Positions 17,889 through 27,976 of a stretch of 64,000 nt of DNA are shown here, piece after piece. The translations under genes were made by a program, and so were the position numbers. Positions within the stretch are counted from its first letter, which is position 1. Each line of letters begins with the position of its first letter. Source of the stretch: Enterococcus sp. DIV0660C (GTDB lineage: Bacteria; Bacillota; Bacilli; Lactobacillales; Enterococcaceae); contig NZ_JAFLWA010000020.1 in NCBI RefSeq assembly GCF_017316125.1, forward strand, positions 1-64,000, read 5' to 3'. Below the pieces are notes generated by a model, which saw only the letters and a program-made list of their open reading frames with translations, searched no databases and had not been told where the DNA came from.

Positions 17889-19349
17889 TTAATTTTTTTC
17901 TTTTTTGTAACGTTCAATCTGATTTTTCAATCGTGCAATATCATAACTAGAAGCAAATTCTGAAAGATAATAGCGATTTTCTTCTTTGTTAATTTGATTA
18001 AACGTTATGATAAGATCATATTTTTTTCCTTCTTGGTATGATTCTACTTGCACACCACTAATTCCCTTAAGTTCGCTCAATAAAAATTGCTGGAAAGCAA
18101 TGCGATAAATCGGTAAAGTTGTTAAATCAATCCCGATAATCACTAATTTCGCAATATAAAAATCAATCATCATCAGAACACTAGCATATAAAATCATTAA
18201 GTTATCCAATGTTTGAACATCAAATTCTTTCGTAGGTAGCTGCTTGATAGCTGTTTCTTTTAGTTGTTCCAATAACTTGCTCAAAGAATGCCCAAGCATC
18301 TTTTTCTGTTGTTCAAGCAAGTGTTTACGATCGTAAATCGTTAATTTACCATAAAAGAAATATAATTCATTATTGATTTGTGAGAGTTGATACCCAACAG
18401 CTTTTTCTTCACTGATTTTTAGTCGCCTTGGACGATAATGCCATAACATCGTTTCTCGAATATATGTATCCAAAACTGCAGTTGGTAATTTTTTGCTTCG
18501 AGTCAACTCATACTGATAAAAAACTTCCTCTTCTAAAATTGAAAAAGAAACAAAAAAACTATAAAACATCAGCGTTTCGTACGCACTTAGATCCGCTGCT
18601 AAACGACTCAGATATAAAATCAAGATTGCATCGATTGTTTGATACAGCCGATCTTCTTGATATAGCTGTTTCTTTTCCCGCAAAGTTGAAAAAGTCGTTT
18701 TTTCGCTCACTAATCGCTTCTTCGTAATTCCCACCCAACAAGCTAATTGAGCAGTCGAAAATGTAGAAAAAGTTGTTTCTAACACATGCTCCAACCCTAA
18801 GATAATCGTCTTTTTATCTGGTGTATTTTGGAGGTAAAGTGGACGTTGTTCTTCAGGAATAAATCGAAATAATTCGTAATAAAAGTACCTTACTTGCAGT
18901 TCTTCTCCGTAAAGTTGACCATTTTTTATCTGGATTCCAAACTCTTTCAGTAATCGATTCAATTCTTTAATCTTCCGAAAAACAGACGATTCACTGATAG
19001 AAAAAGCCGTTGCTAATTGGACAATTGAAGCTTGTTGATGTTCCAATAGATATGTCAGTAATTTGTATTTCAAGCTATCTTGTAAAAGGTGCAATATGAT
19101 TTGTTCCAAACTTACTGTTTCATCCAAAGACAAGATGACTTGATAATCAGTTCGAAAAACTTCTACTTTTTTTTGCATACTCAAGCCAATCAGTTCAATC
19201 TCTTCCAAGTAGGAATCAAAGGATGATTTAGACAACTCCACCTCATGACGCAATTCATTCAAGGAAGATTGTCCACCTCGTAAGACTAATTGACGTAAAA
19301 TTGTTACTTGTAGTTGTTCTTTCTTTTCTAGTAATTCTTCAACTCTCAT
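17889..19349 (-). CDS. Mga-like/HTH domain regulator
   Basis: About 486 residues, beginning MRVEELLEKKEQLQVTILRQ. A first HTH lies near residues 20-60 (SLNELRHEVELSKSSFDSYLEEIE) and a second near 105-140 (ATAFSISESSVFRKIKELNRLL), the arrangement of Mga/AtxA-type regulators. No PRD His pattern was identified. A GTG at 19361 would add four residues; neither start has a strong ribosome site. The frame overlaps the 3' end of the upstream FAD oxidoreductase gene by about 11-23 bases. It probably regulates that gene or the glp operon just downstream, as inferred from position only. Confidence 0.75.
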   Translation of the reverse strand: MRVEELLEKKEQLQVTILRQLVLRGGQSSLNELRHEVELSKSSFDSYLEEIELIGLSMQKKVEVFRTDYQVILSLDETVSLEQIILHLLQDSLKYKLLTYLLEHQQASIVQLATAFSISESSVFRKIKELNRLLKEFGIQIKNGQLYGEELQVRYFYYELFRFIPEEQRPLYLQNTPDKKTIILGLEHVLETTFSTFSTAQLACWVGITKKRLVSEKTTFSTLREKKQLYQEDRLYQTIDAILILYLSRLAADLSAYETLMFYSFFVSFSILEEEVFYQYELTRSKKLPTAVLDTYIRETMLWHYRPRRLKISEEKAVGYQLSQINNELYFFYGKLTIYDRKHLLEQQKKMLGHSLSKLLEQLKETAIKQLPTKEFDVQTLDNLMILYASVLMMIDFYIAKLVIIGIDLTTLPIYRIAFQQFLLSELKGISGVQVESYQEGKKYDLIITFNQINKEENRYYLSEFASSYDIARLKNQIERYKKEKN

Positions 19350-20637
19350 AAGAAGACTCACTCATCTCTAAAATCGTTTCTGGAGTTCGGTATTCTGGTT
19401 GGAAAAATAACTCATGCGCCCCCAATTGTTGTAACGTCCACTGCTGTTCGATCGCAATCGTCAATAGATCCAATAATCGAAAAACAGATGACTTACTTTG
19501 AAGTTGTGCACCAATCAATTGATCTGTTTCCTGATCAACCAATAACTGGAGGTAAATCTTTTCATTATTCGTAAGCGAAACACGATGTTCTTGATTGATT
19601 TTCCGAACTCTTCCTGCATAAAAAAAGCGTTCACTTTCGGTCAAACCTACGCTACCAATAAAATGTCCAAACCATTTATTACCAACTGGACGATAGGTAC
19701 CACTATCTTTCGTCGGTTTCCCACTGATTGTTTGACTAACTACTTGTGCTGTTCGAATAGCATTATTCACTAGTGAAACATACATTTTTTCTTGTGTTGG
19801 ACGAAAGGTTACTTGAATAGCATCTCCAATGGCATACACATTTTTTCGTGAGGTTTGCAGATAGTCGTCCACCCAAATCGTTCCATCATCATTCAGACTG
19901 ATAGTCTCTGCCCATAAACTGTTATCTGGTCGTGTATGATTAGCTAATAAAACTAGATCATAATGAGCTTTGCGTTTTTCAGACTCTAAAATAGCACCAT
20001 TTTTATCGGCTAAAACTTGGACTTGTTCATTCAAAAAAAGCTGTATGCCGCTTTTGGTCATTTCATTCACGATTGACTCTGTCATTTGTTCATCAAGATA
20101 ACGAAACAAAATTTGATTGCGGCTTTCATAAAGATCAACTTTTTTTCCTAAAGCTGTTAAGTCTTCTGCTAGCTCCACACCTACTTGCCCTGCCCCTACA
20201 ACTGCTACTTTATCCGCTTGTGCAAGTATTGCTTCCAACTCAGTAAAATCGTTTCCCCTCTTAACGGAATAAATGTACTGTGCTTTTGGCTCCTCCAATC
20301 GTCTAAAACTTTGCGCGGAACCCGTCGCAATAATCAATTGGTCAAAAGGTAATTTTTCCCCGTTGTCTAATATCACTTCGTTTCTCACTAACCCAATCGC
20401 TGCCTTTTGTGTCATTACATTGATTCGACTATTTTTTTCAAGTCTTTCTTTTGTTATCCAATGGCTTTGTTTTTTGTCAATGATTTGTTGCGTCAAGAGT
20501 AAATGAAAGCTGCTTGGGATAAAACCGATTTCATTTTGTTTTTCGATCAAATAAATTTCTGCTTGTGGACAAGCTTCGTTAAGTAATTGAGCTGCGTGGA
20601 TTCCTGCGAATGAACCGCCAATGATCACAATTTTCAT
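19339..20637 (-). CDS. NADH-oxidase-like FAD oxidoreductase with Ser42
   Basis: 432 residues of the pyridine nucleotide-disulfide oxidoreductase class II. FAD motif MKIVIIGGSFAGIHAAQLL at the start, NAD motif VAVVGAGQVGVELAEDL near 145, and YAIGDAIQVTF in the FAD-contacting region. NADH oxidase and peroxidase use Cys42 in FLSCG; here the equivalent stretch reads IGFIPSSFHL with Ser at 42, so the redox Cys is absent. It may act as a one-electron or quinone reductase, or have lost activity. AAAGGAGAACATAG precedes the ATG. It is encoded together with the Mga-like regulator and next to the glp operon, which makes H2O2. Confidence 0.82.
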   Translation of the reverse strand: MKIVIIGGSFAGIHAAQLLNEACPQAEIYLIEKQNEIGFIPSSFHLLLTQQIIDKKQSHWITKERLEKNSRINVMTQKAAIGLVRNEVILDNGEKLPFDQLIIATGSAQSFRRLEEPKAQYIYSVKRGNDFTELEAILAQADKVAVVGAGQVGVELAEDLTALGKKVDLYESRNQILFRYLDEQMTESIVNEMTKSGIQLFLNEQVQVLADKNGAILESEKRKAHYDLVLLANHTRPDNSLWAETISLNDDGTIWVDDYLQTSRKNVYAIGDAIQVTFRPTQEKMYVSLVNNAIRTAQVVSQTISGKPTKDSGTYRPVGNKWFGHFIGSVGLTESERFFYAGRVRKINQEHRVSLTNNEKIYLQLLVDQETDQLIGAQLQSKSSVFRLLDLLTIAIEQQWTLQQLGAHELFFQPEYRTPETILEMSESSYES

Positions 20638-20731
20638 CTATGTTCTCCTTTTCTGATCTTCTTATTTGCAGAATAGCATTTCAGTCAAAATGTTTCAAAA
20701 ATATCACTCTTCTTAACGATTTTTTCCTTAA

Positions 20732-20804
20732 AAAAAACAAAAAAACTCAGTAAAAGAGATTCTTCCTCCTCTCGGATGAAATTGTTCTCTTTCGCTAAGT
20801 TTTC
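20732..20804 (-). terminator. Imperfect terminator-like hairpin
   Basis: AAAACTCAGTAAAAGAGA pairs imperfectly with TCTCTTTCGCTAAGTTTT, with an A-run on the side that would be a T-tract on the minus strand. It could be a second terminator downstream of the glucosidase gene. Confidence 0.4.
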
Positions 20805-21087
20805 TCGTGTGTGTTGGAATTGTGAATGAATTGGATTGAATTTATGTAAAGTTTCTGATCAAGAATGATTACTTAAGCAAAAACTTCCAATGATTTGAAC
20901 AACGTCAGTTGCAATTGTTAACTAATTTTCTTTTCACGAAAAACTGATACAAGCATACTAATTTTCGTTATTTAAAGTTACAAAACAGTTGAATCCTTTT
21001 GCTGTAAAAATCATGTGTGCATATCATATGATTTTTTGGATTATTTGTCAAAAATCTATACCTATTTTATCGTGCTGACTTGATAAT

Positions 21088-21125
21088 AAAGTCAGGTAGC
21101 TTGTTTAGTGCATTTGCCTGACTTT
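21088..21125 (-). terminator. Terminator of the GH13 glucosidase gene
   Basis: AAAGTCAGG and CCTGACTTT flank a 20-base loop. It is 20 bases past the glucosidase stop; the T-tract on the minus strand is weak. Confidence 0.55.
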
Positions 21126-21145
21126 TCTCAATTAGCTACTTCTTG

Positions 21146-22810
<1,665 letters not shown>

Positions 22811-23012
22811 TTATTCAACGAAATTAGCTTTTTCACTTTAGATCTGGTTGCTTGAATTGTAGCGTGACTAAATCAAATAGTAAATAGACCTTTTCTTGTC
22901 ATTTTTCATAAAAAAAACAAAAAGCCTTTCATCACAATCACTAGAAAGAATATTCGTGATGAATGTTAACGATAACAATTTTTGAGGCAATTAAAATTTC
23001 TTTATAAGAAGA

Positions 23013-23044
23013 CAAAAAAATCCAGAGGACTTCTCCTCTGGATT
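23013..23044 (-). terminator. Terminator of the lipoprotein gene
   Basis: AATCCAGAGGA and TCCTCTGGATT form a near-perfect hairpin; the A-run at 23014-23020 gives the T-tract on the minus strand. It lies 70 bases past the lipoprotein stop. Confidence 0.85.
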
Positions 23045-23110
23045 ACACCTCATGCTTTTCTCTATCAAAACCACTTGATGAAGAACCTGATATTATTTAG
23101 AAATACTGCT

Positions 23111-23671
23111 TTATTCAGCGACTGTTACGTCACCAGTTACTGATGCGCCATCTTTATCTAAAACAGCAGAATCTTTATATTCTTGTTTTTCAAATGTGAT
23201 GTTTCCGTCAACTTTCGCACCGTTTAAAACAAAACCATTTGCTTTTACTTCGATATTTCCTTTAACTGTTCCGTGAACGATGTTGAAGTTTTCTGATTCA
23301 ACGATCAATGTTGGAACTGTTACTGTGTATTCATCTGTTACATTACGTTTATCATCTTGTGCGTACAAAGCAAATTTACGATAGATATCGTTACCTGCTT
23401 CACCTTTGTCATGGAATTCACCAGCAACTGTTACATCGTTATCAAATGTAACGTCTGCAGTTGTTGCAACGATCCAGTTACCATCAGCACCTAACGCTTT
23501 TTCTAAGTCGCTTGCTTTATCACTTACTGATGCACCTGAAACTACTTCTGTTGTTGAAGCAGTGCTTGAAGATGCTGCTGTTCCTTTATCTGAATCTGAG
23601 CCACAAGCTGTTAAAAACATTCCTGCTGCTGCCAAAGTTACGACTGTTGTTGCTAATTTTGTGTGTTTCAT
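23111..23671 (-). CDS. Lipoprotein of unknown function
   Basis: 186 residues. Signal peptide with lipobox LTAC (Cys23), followed by a Ser/Thr/Ala-rich linker (about 24-45) and a beta-rich domain. The latter contains repeated valine/asparagine strands (VTFDNDVTVAGEFHDKG, NIVHGTVKGNIEVKANGFVLNG, AKVDGNITFE, ASVTGDVTVAE) suggesting a right-handed beta-helix of hydrophobic repeats. It would be attached to the outer face of the membrane. No enzymatic motif is recognisable and no operon partner is near. Confidence 0.8.
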   Translation of the reverse strand: MKHTKLATTVVTLAAAGMFLTACGSDSDKGTAASSSTASTTEVVSGASVSDKASDLEKALGADGNWIVATTADVTFDNDVTVAGEFHDKGEAGNDIYRKFALYAQDDKRNVTDEYTVTVPTLIVESENFNIVHGTVKGNIEVKANGFVLNGAKVDGNITFEKQEYKDSAVLDKDGASVTGDVTVAE

Positions 23672-23771
23672 GATGTTACCTCCAATTATTGTGAGTTAGT
23701 TTTCCTCATCACAATTTTACTAATAAAACGCCTACAAATCAATAAATTGTCTCTTTTCTTCTGTTTTAATT

Positions 23772-23812
23772 AAAAAAAAACCTATCTGTAAGTTAGTTCA
23801 CTTACAAATAGG
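23772..23812 (-). terminator. Terminator of the purine permease gene
   Basis: CCTATCTGTAAGT pairs with ACTTACAAATAGG (23781-23812). The A-run at 23772-23780 is the T-tract on the minus strand. Confidence 0.85.
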
Positions 23813-23826
23813 TAACGGTTTATTTG

Positions 23827-25140
23827 TTAATTCACATTTAAAATCCACATAAAGCCAATAAAAACAAAGAATAATAAATACATGATAGGCGAAACTTCTT
23901 TTCCACGTTTAGCAGCAATCATTGTGATTGGATAGAAAATAAATCCTAACGCAATCCCATCAGAAATACTGTAAGTTAACGGCATGCCAATCAAAATCAA
24001 GAAAGAAGGAATCGCAATTTCCATTTTTCCCCATTCAATTTGGCGAAGTGACTGAGCCATCAATACACCAACAATAATCAATGCAGGTGCTGTCACTTGT
24101 GGCGTCACGATTGCTAATAAAGGCGAGAAGAACAAGCCTAATAAGAAAAATCCACCCGTTGTAATAGCTGTCAAACCAGAGCGGCCACCAACCGCGATCC
24201 CTGCAGAAGATTCTACATAAGCGCCAACTGGCGAAGTTCCTAACAATGAACCAGCCAACATCGCTGTTGAATCAGCTGCTAATGCTTTACCAACTCGAGG
24301 CATTTTATTTTCTCGCATGAATCCTGCTTGATTGGCTAAACCAACTAAAGTTCCAGCCGTATCAAAGAACGTAACTAATAAGAAAGTTAAAACAACGACC
24401 CACATTTGTAAAGAATTAATATCCCCAATGTGTTTCAAAGCAACCAAAAATGTTGGTTTCAAACTTGGTGCAGCTGAAATAATTTGTGTTGGCATTTGGA
24501 TCAAGCCAGTAACTAAACCAAGTAATGTAGTCCCAATCATCCCAATAAAAATTCCACCTGGCACACGACGAACCAATAGAATAGCTGTCACGACCAAACC
24601 AAAAATAGTTAACCAAGTAGATCCAACGTTCAAGGGGCCTAAACCAACCAATGTCGATTCATTTGCTACAATAATTCCGCCTTCACTCAAACCTAAGAAA
24701 GCAATAAATAGACCAATACCACCAGAAATTGCATACTTTAAATCTGCTGGAATCGCATCAATAATCATCTCACGCAATTTAAAAATCGTAATGATAATAA
24801 AAATCAATGAAGCGACAAATACTCCTGCTAGTGCTGTTTCCCAAGGAATACCCATTCCCAAACAAACGGAATACGCAAAAAATGCGTTAATTCCTAACGC
24901 TGGCGCAGTTGCTATTGGATAACGTGCTAAAACTCCCATCAAAATACAACCTAATGCACTCGCTAAGGCTGTTGCTGTAAAGACCGCTCCTTCATCCATA
25001 CCAGAAGCACCCAATACAGTTGGATTAACAAATAAAATATACGCCATTGAAATAAACGTAGTAAAACCAGCTAATACCTCACGTTTGACCGTAGTATTTA
25101 GCTTTTCTAGCTCGAAGTAGGAAAGTATTTTTTCCTTCAT
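23827..25140 (-). CDS. NCS2-family purine permease (guanine/hypoxanthine type)
   Basis: 437 residues, 12-14 hydrophobic helices. The N-terminus FTTFISMAYILFVNPTVLG and the NAFFAYSV and ESSAGIAVGGRSGLT regions are those of AzgA/PbuG-type permeases. The start at 25140 follows AGGAGGATGTCAG; an earlier frame has no ribosome site. It imports guanine, hypoxanthine or adenine by proton symport; which one is not readable. The upstream PurBox-like pair and a promoter are listed separately. A purine riboswitch, frequent before pbuG genes, was looked for and not seen. Confidence 0.88.
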   Translation of the reverse strand: MKEKILSYFELEKLNTTVKREVLAGFTTFISMAYILFVNPTVLGASGMDEGAVFTATALASALGCILMGVLARYPIATAPALGINAFFAYSVCLGMGIPWETALAGVFVASLIFIIITIFKLREMIIDAIPADLKYAISGGIGLFIAFLGLSEGGIIVANESTLVGLGPLNVGSTWLTIFGLVVTAILLVRRVPGGIFIGMIGTTLLGLVTGLIQMPTQIISAAPSLKPTFLVALKHIGDINSLQMWVVVLTFLLVTFFDTAGTLVGLANQAGFMRENKMPRVGKALAADSTAMLAGSLLGTSPVGAYVESSAGIAVGGRSGLTAITTGGFFLLGLFFSPLLAIVTPQVTAPALIIVGVLMAQSLRQIEWGKMEIAIPSFLILIGMPLTYSISDGIALGFIFYPITMIAAKRGKEVSPIMYLLFFVFIGFMWILNVN

Positions 25141-25155
25141 CTGACATCCTCCTAA

Positions 25156-25182
25156 AAATCCGAACATTAAAAAATAAGTCCG
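25156..25182. promoter_or_regulatory. PurBox pair upstream of the purine permease
   Basis: AAATCCGAACATT (25156-25168) fits the PurR box AWWWCCGAACWWT, and about 12 bases further AAGTCCG (25176-25182) forms a partial inverted partner. A weaker CGAACATT copy lies at 25274-25281. The pair sits downstream of the predicted -10, so repression by PurR is suggested. Inference from consensus match only. Confidence 0.6.
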
Positions 25183-25183
25183 T

Positions 25184-25246
25184 AAAAAAATGATTAAACA
25201 CTAAAACAACGTGTTTAATCATATAATAATTAGCAACATAAGTAAA
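25184..25246 (-). promoter_or_regulatory. Purine permease promoter overlapping a hairpin
   Basis: Minus-strand TTTACT (25241-25246) is 17 bases from TATGAT (25218-25223). The -10 overlaps a perfect 12-base stem (25190-25201 with 25211-25222) followed by a T-tract on the minus strand. A transcript from this promoter would lack the 5' arm, so the hairpin most likely ends transcription coming from the upstream gene. Confidence 0.6.
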
Positions 25247-25332
25247 CTAAAATTTAGAATAATCAGTAAAACACGAACATTTTCCAAACTCATATTCCAT
25301 TTAACACTAGCACGCTAACATTAGTATTTTTA

Positions 25333-26043
25333 TCAAATAATTGTTTCAGGGGTTTTGGCTGTTAACGTACTTCTTTTTCCACTTACATCGAATGTCTTCT
25401 CCGTTAATTCTTTCAAAGCTTCCATTGCCTGCGCACCCCGGGCTGCCTGTTCTTCATTGATTGATTCGATCACCAAGATCGCCTTGGTTGTTTCTTCCGT
25501 CAACATCGTCCGCTGTGCTTCACGCCAATTCAAGCAACGACAAATTGCTCCTTCTTCATCAAAATAAATTAGTTCTTCTGGTAAAGCCGGCGCATCTTCT
25601 TGCGCACCTAAAGGTAAAAATTTTTCGCCACCAATTGCTTTTCCCAACTGTAAATCACCTTTTATTTTTTCTAGATCTTCCCCCCCACACGGCACGCCAT
25701 ATTCCAAAGAAATACTGTTGTAACAGTCCACCAATGGATTGATCGGTGAGAATTCACGCCCTTGACTGACTCGCTTTAATAAAGCTTCAATGGATGAACG
25801 CGCACCTTTTTTCGTTTTGAATTTCGTAAAAGCTTGTCGCCACTGTACAATCACTTCATTTTGACTAAATGGCTCCTCCGTTAGATAAACTTGTGCTTTT
25901 TTAGCCGCTTGACCCAGTAACTGAGTAGCTTTCGCCTCATTGGACGGATCAACCTGATTATTGATTCCTTCGATAACTAATAATTCAATTGTTGCATTCG
26001 GAAAAATTTCCCAAAAGCTTTGATCAACTATCACCTTTTTCAT
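25333..26043 (-). CDS. B3/B4 tRNA-binding-domain protein
   Basis: 236 residues, beginning MKKVIVDQSFWEIFPNATI. The B3/B4 domain (as in the PheRS beta subunit) is recognisable: RSSIEALLKRV, PLVDCYNSISLEYGVPCGGEDLEK, then LPEELIYFD.EGAICRCLNWREA. Free-standing members may act on mischarged tRNA or regulate. The start is one base after the acetyltransferase stop, so the two genes are coupled. No further motif is seen. Confidence 0.8.
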   Translation of the reverse strand: MKKVIVDQSFWEIFPNATIELLVIEGINNQVDPSNEAKATQLLGQAAKKAQVYLTEEPFSQNEVIVQWRQAFTKFKTKKGARSSIEALLKRVSQGREFSPINPLVDCYNSISLEYGVPCGGEDLEKIKGDLQLGKAIGGEKFLPLGAQEDAPALPEELIYFDEEGAICRCLNWREAQRTMLTEETTKAILVIESINEEQAARGAQAMEALKELTEKTFDVSGKRSTLTAKTPETII

Positions 26044-26044
26044 T

Positions 26045-26581
26045 TCACTTTCCATCCTCTCTAATAAGTTCTTTGACAAAAATATAATCTGTTTGCGCAT
26101 CATCACCCATATAAAAAATATGTTCACTAAAATGAGTAAATCCCCATTTACGATAAAAAGCTAACGCTGCTTTGTTGTGTTCCCAAACACCTAGCCAAAT
26201 TTTTCTTTTTTTCTTCTCCTTCGCTTTCGCAACAGCTAGTTCCATCAAACGATTTCCTAAACCCATACGTTTAAACTGTTTTCGTACATAAATACGTTCA
26301 ATTTCTAAAAAATCTGCTGACATTTCTTCTGACTGTTGCTCATCAATATTGATTTTTAGATAAGCTGCCGGTACATCAGATACCATTAATAAATAAAATT
26401 CCGAACCAGTCGTCATTAGTTCTCGACGCAACTTGCCGATTTCATAAGCTTCTTCCAAATAAATCGTCATATTTACATCTGTATTAAATTCTCCAAATGT
26501 ATCTTCATATGTTTCAATACTGATTGCTTGCAGTTGTTGTGCATCATCTTCTGTTAGTTTTTTTAGAGTTATTTCTGCCAT
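26045..26581 (-). CDS. GNAT-family N-acetyltransferase
   Basis: 178 residues. The acetyl-CoA loop KQFKRMGLGNRLMELAVAKAK and the C-terminal NKAALAFYRKWGFTHF are clear. It lies between MarR (18 bases) and B3/B4 (1 base). Substrate unknown; relatives include spermidine acetyltransferases. Only the family is sure. Confidence 0.88.
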   Translation of the reverse strand: MAEITLKKLTEDDAQQLQAISIETYEDTFGEFNTDVNMTIYLEEAYEIGKLRRELMTTGSEFYLLMVSDVPAAYLKINIDEQQSEEMSADFLEIERIYVRKQFKRMGLGNRLMELAVAKAKEKKKRKIWLGVWEHNKAALAFYRKWGFTHFSEHIFYMGDDAQTDYIFVKELIREDGK

Positions 26582-26599
26582 ATAAAGTATAATTTCCTC

Positions 26600-27052
26600 T
26601 CAATAAATTCGTTTATTTCCTTTTTTTACAAAATTCCAATCATCACTCACGTTTGCACTCACTTTTTCTAATAAAATTTTCAATTGCTGTGCTTCTTCTT
26701 CTGTAATCCCCTGTAGAGCAACTTGATTTGAATACTCATTTTCTCGAATGATTAATGGATAAACAGTTTTTCCTTTACTTGTTGGATAAAGATGTCTTAT
26801 TTTTTTGTTTTCTTGATCTTGTTCTTTCTCGATCAGCCCATTTTTTTCCAACTTTTTAATGGCACGAGCAGTTGTAGTTCGATCCACCTTGATCATTTCT
26901 GCTAATTTTTCCTGGATGATTCCGGGATTTTCACAAATACGAACAAGGTAAAGATACTGACCACGTGTCAAATCAACTTCTTTGAATTCAATGTTACTGA
27001 TGGAATCTAAAGCTCGAGCAATCACACCAATATCCCGAAGAATCTCTACCAA
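26600..27052 (-). CDS. MarR-family transcriptional regulator
   Basis: 150 residues with the winged helix at about 50-110 (QEKLAEMIKVDRTTTARAIKKLEKNGLIEKE followed by the wing IRHLYPTSKG). TTG start; AGAGGAATTTGA is upstream. It is the first gene of the MarR-GNAT-B3/B4 run and probably controls it. Ligand unknown. Confidence 0.9.
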   Translation of the reverse strand: MVEILRDIGVIARALDSISNIEFKEVDLTRGQYLYLVRICENPGIIQEKLAEMIKVDRTTTARAIKKLEKNGLIEKEQDQENKKIRHLYPTSKGKTVYPLIIRENEYSNQVALQGITEEEAQQLKILLEKVSANVSDDWNFVKKGNKRIY

Positions 27053-27188
27053 TCAAATTCCTCTTTTCATTTATTTATTTTCTAGTTTACTCTTTTTTGT
27101 TGCAAATGCAACAATTTATTTTAATTAAATAAAAGCCAAATCAATCAGCACCTCTGCCAGTCAATTTGACTCAATCGTTTGAATCACT

Positions 27189-27785
27189 TTACTCAAAATA
27201 AGTATTCTTTTGTTTATGCAAATATTCCAGTTGTTCTCTCGTCGTTCGTTTTACCGATAGTTTAGGTAAGTTGTCTAACGCAAAAAAATCCATGTTTGAA
27301 GTTTCGTTATTTTCAACAAAGGAGCCTTCAATAATTGAGCAACTAAAAATCAGTTTATAATATTGATAGACTTGTGGAATATCTTTTCTCAAATTCGTAT
27401 CAAAGATACCCAATAACTCATCTACTTGAACAATTAATCCTGTTTCTTCTAACACTTCTTTTTGAATGTTTTCTTTGGGCGACAGACCTACTTCAGCGTA
27501 ACCACCAGGAAGTGCCCATTCTTTTGTTTTTTTGTCTTCAACTAGCAGTACCTTATCCTCTTGCTTGATATACGCGCGTACATCAACTTTAGGTGTCGGG
27601 TATCCCTCATTTTGTTCTGTTAATTGAAATAGTTCAGCAACAGATTCCCGCCCAACCCTACTCAGTAGTTCCAAAGAAAGTTTCTTTAATTCTTGATACC
27701 GTTCTTTGTCAAATTCATCTTTTCCATAATACAAACCTGCTTCAGCAATTGCTAACAGCCTGCGATACATCTCTAAATCACTCAC
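27189..27785 (-). CDS. Nudix hydrolase
   Basis: 198 residues. The Nudix box begins at GGYAEVGLSPKENIQ and ends KEVLEETGL; the Gly, Glu, REUxEExGU pattern is complete except Lys for Arg in the REU position. The first 65 residues form an N-terminal helical extension (EMYRRLLAIAEAGLYYGKDEFDKERY) seen in one Nudix subgroup. GTG start, behind AAGGAG. It hydrolyses a nucleoside-diphosphate-linked moiety, identity unknown. Monocistronic. Confidence 0.88.
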   Translation of the reverse strand: MSDLEMYRRLLAIAEAGLYYGKDEFDKERYQELKKLSLELLSRVGRESVAELFQLTEQNEGYPTPKVDVRAYIKQEDKVLLVEDKKTKEWALPGGYAEVGLSPKENIQKEVLEETGLIVQVDELLGIFDTNLRKDIPQVYQYYKLIFSCSIIEGSFVENNETSNMDFFALDNLPKLSVKRTTREQLEYLHKQKNTYFE

Positions 27786-27877
27786 ACTTCTTTTCTCCTT
27801 CCCAAAAATTCAATCATCTATTTTTAGTTTAACGCAATCGTTTACACTTAACTAAATGTTTCACTTTTCTTGACAAA

Positions 27878-27912
27878 AATTTAGAGAAAATTTCCGCGTA
27901 TTTATTTTGACA
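27878..27912 (+). promoter_or_regulatory. CodY box and promoter upstream of azlCD
   Basis: AATTTAGAGAAAATT (27878-27892) matches the CodY consensus AATTTTCWGAAAATT at 13 of 15 positions. TTGACA boxes lie at 27870-27875 and 27907-27912. Regulation of branched-chain amino acid export by CodY is plausible. Confidence 0.55.
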
Positions 27913-27976
27913 CAGTAGTAGAATCACAATAAGTTTTCTGCTATGCTTAGTGGCACATCAAGAAAGGAGAATAAAG

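Larger units (their letters stand above)
20638..21145. other. Intergenic region, about 500 bases
   Basis: No convincing gene. It holds the FAD-oxidoreductase leader, one imperfect hairpin (20732-20804) and the glucosidase terminator (21088-21125). The part from 20810 to 21060 is AT-rich and shows nothing recognisable. Confidence 0.6.

Noticed and set aside
23461-23699. Plus-strand Leu-rich frames opposite the lipoprotein gene
   Set aside because: They are shadow frames of the Ala/Thr-rich signal and linker region.
25190-25222. Riboswitch or attenuator before the purine permease
   Set aside because: The hairpin overlaps the -10 of the only good promoter, so it cannot form in that transcript. 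No purine aptamer pattern was found.
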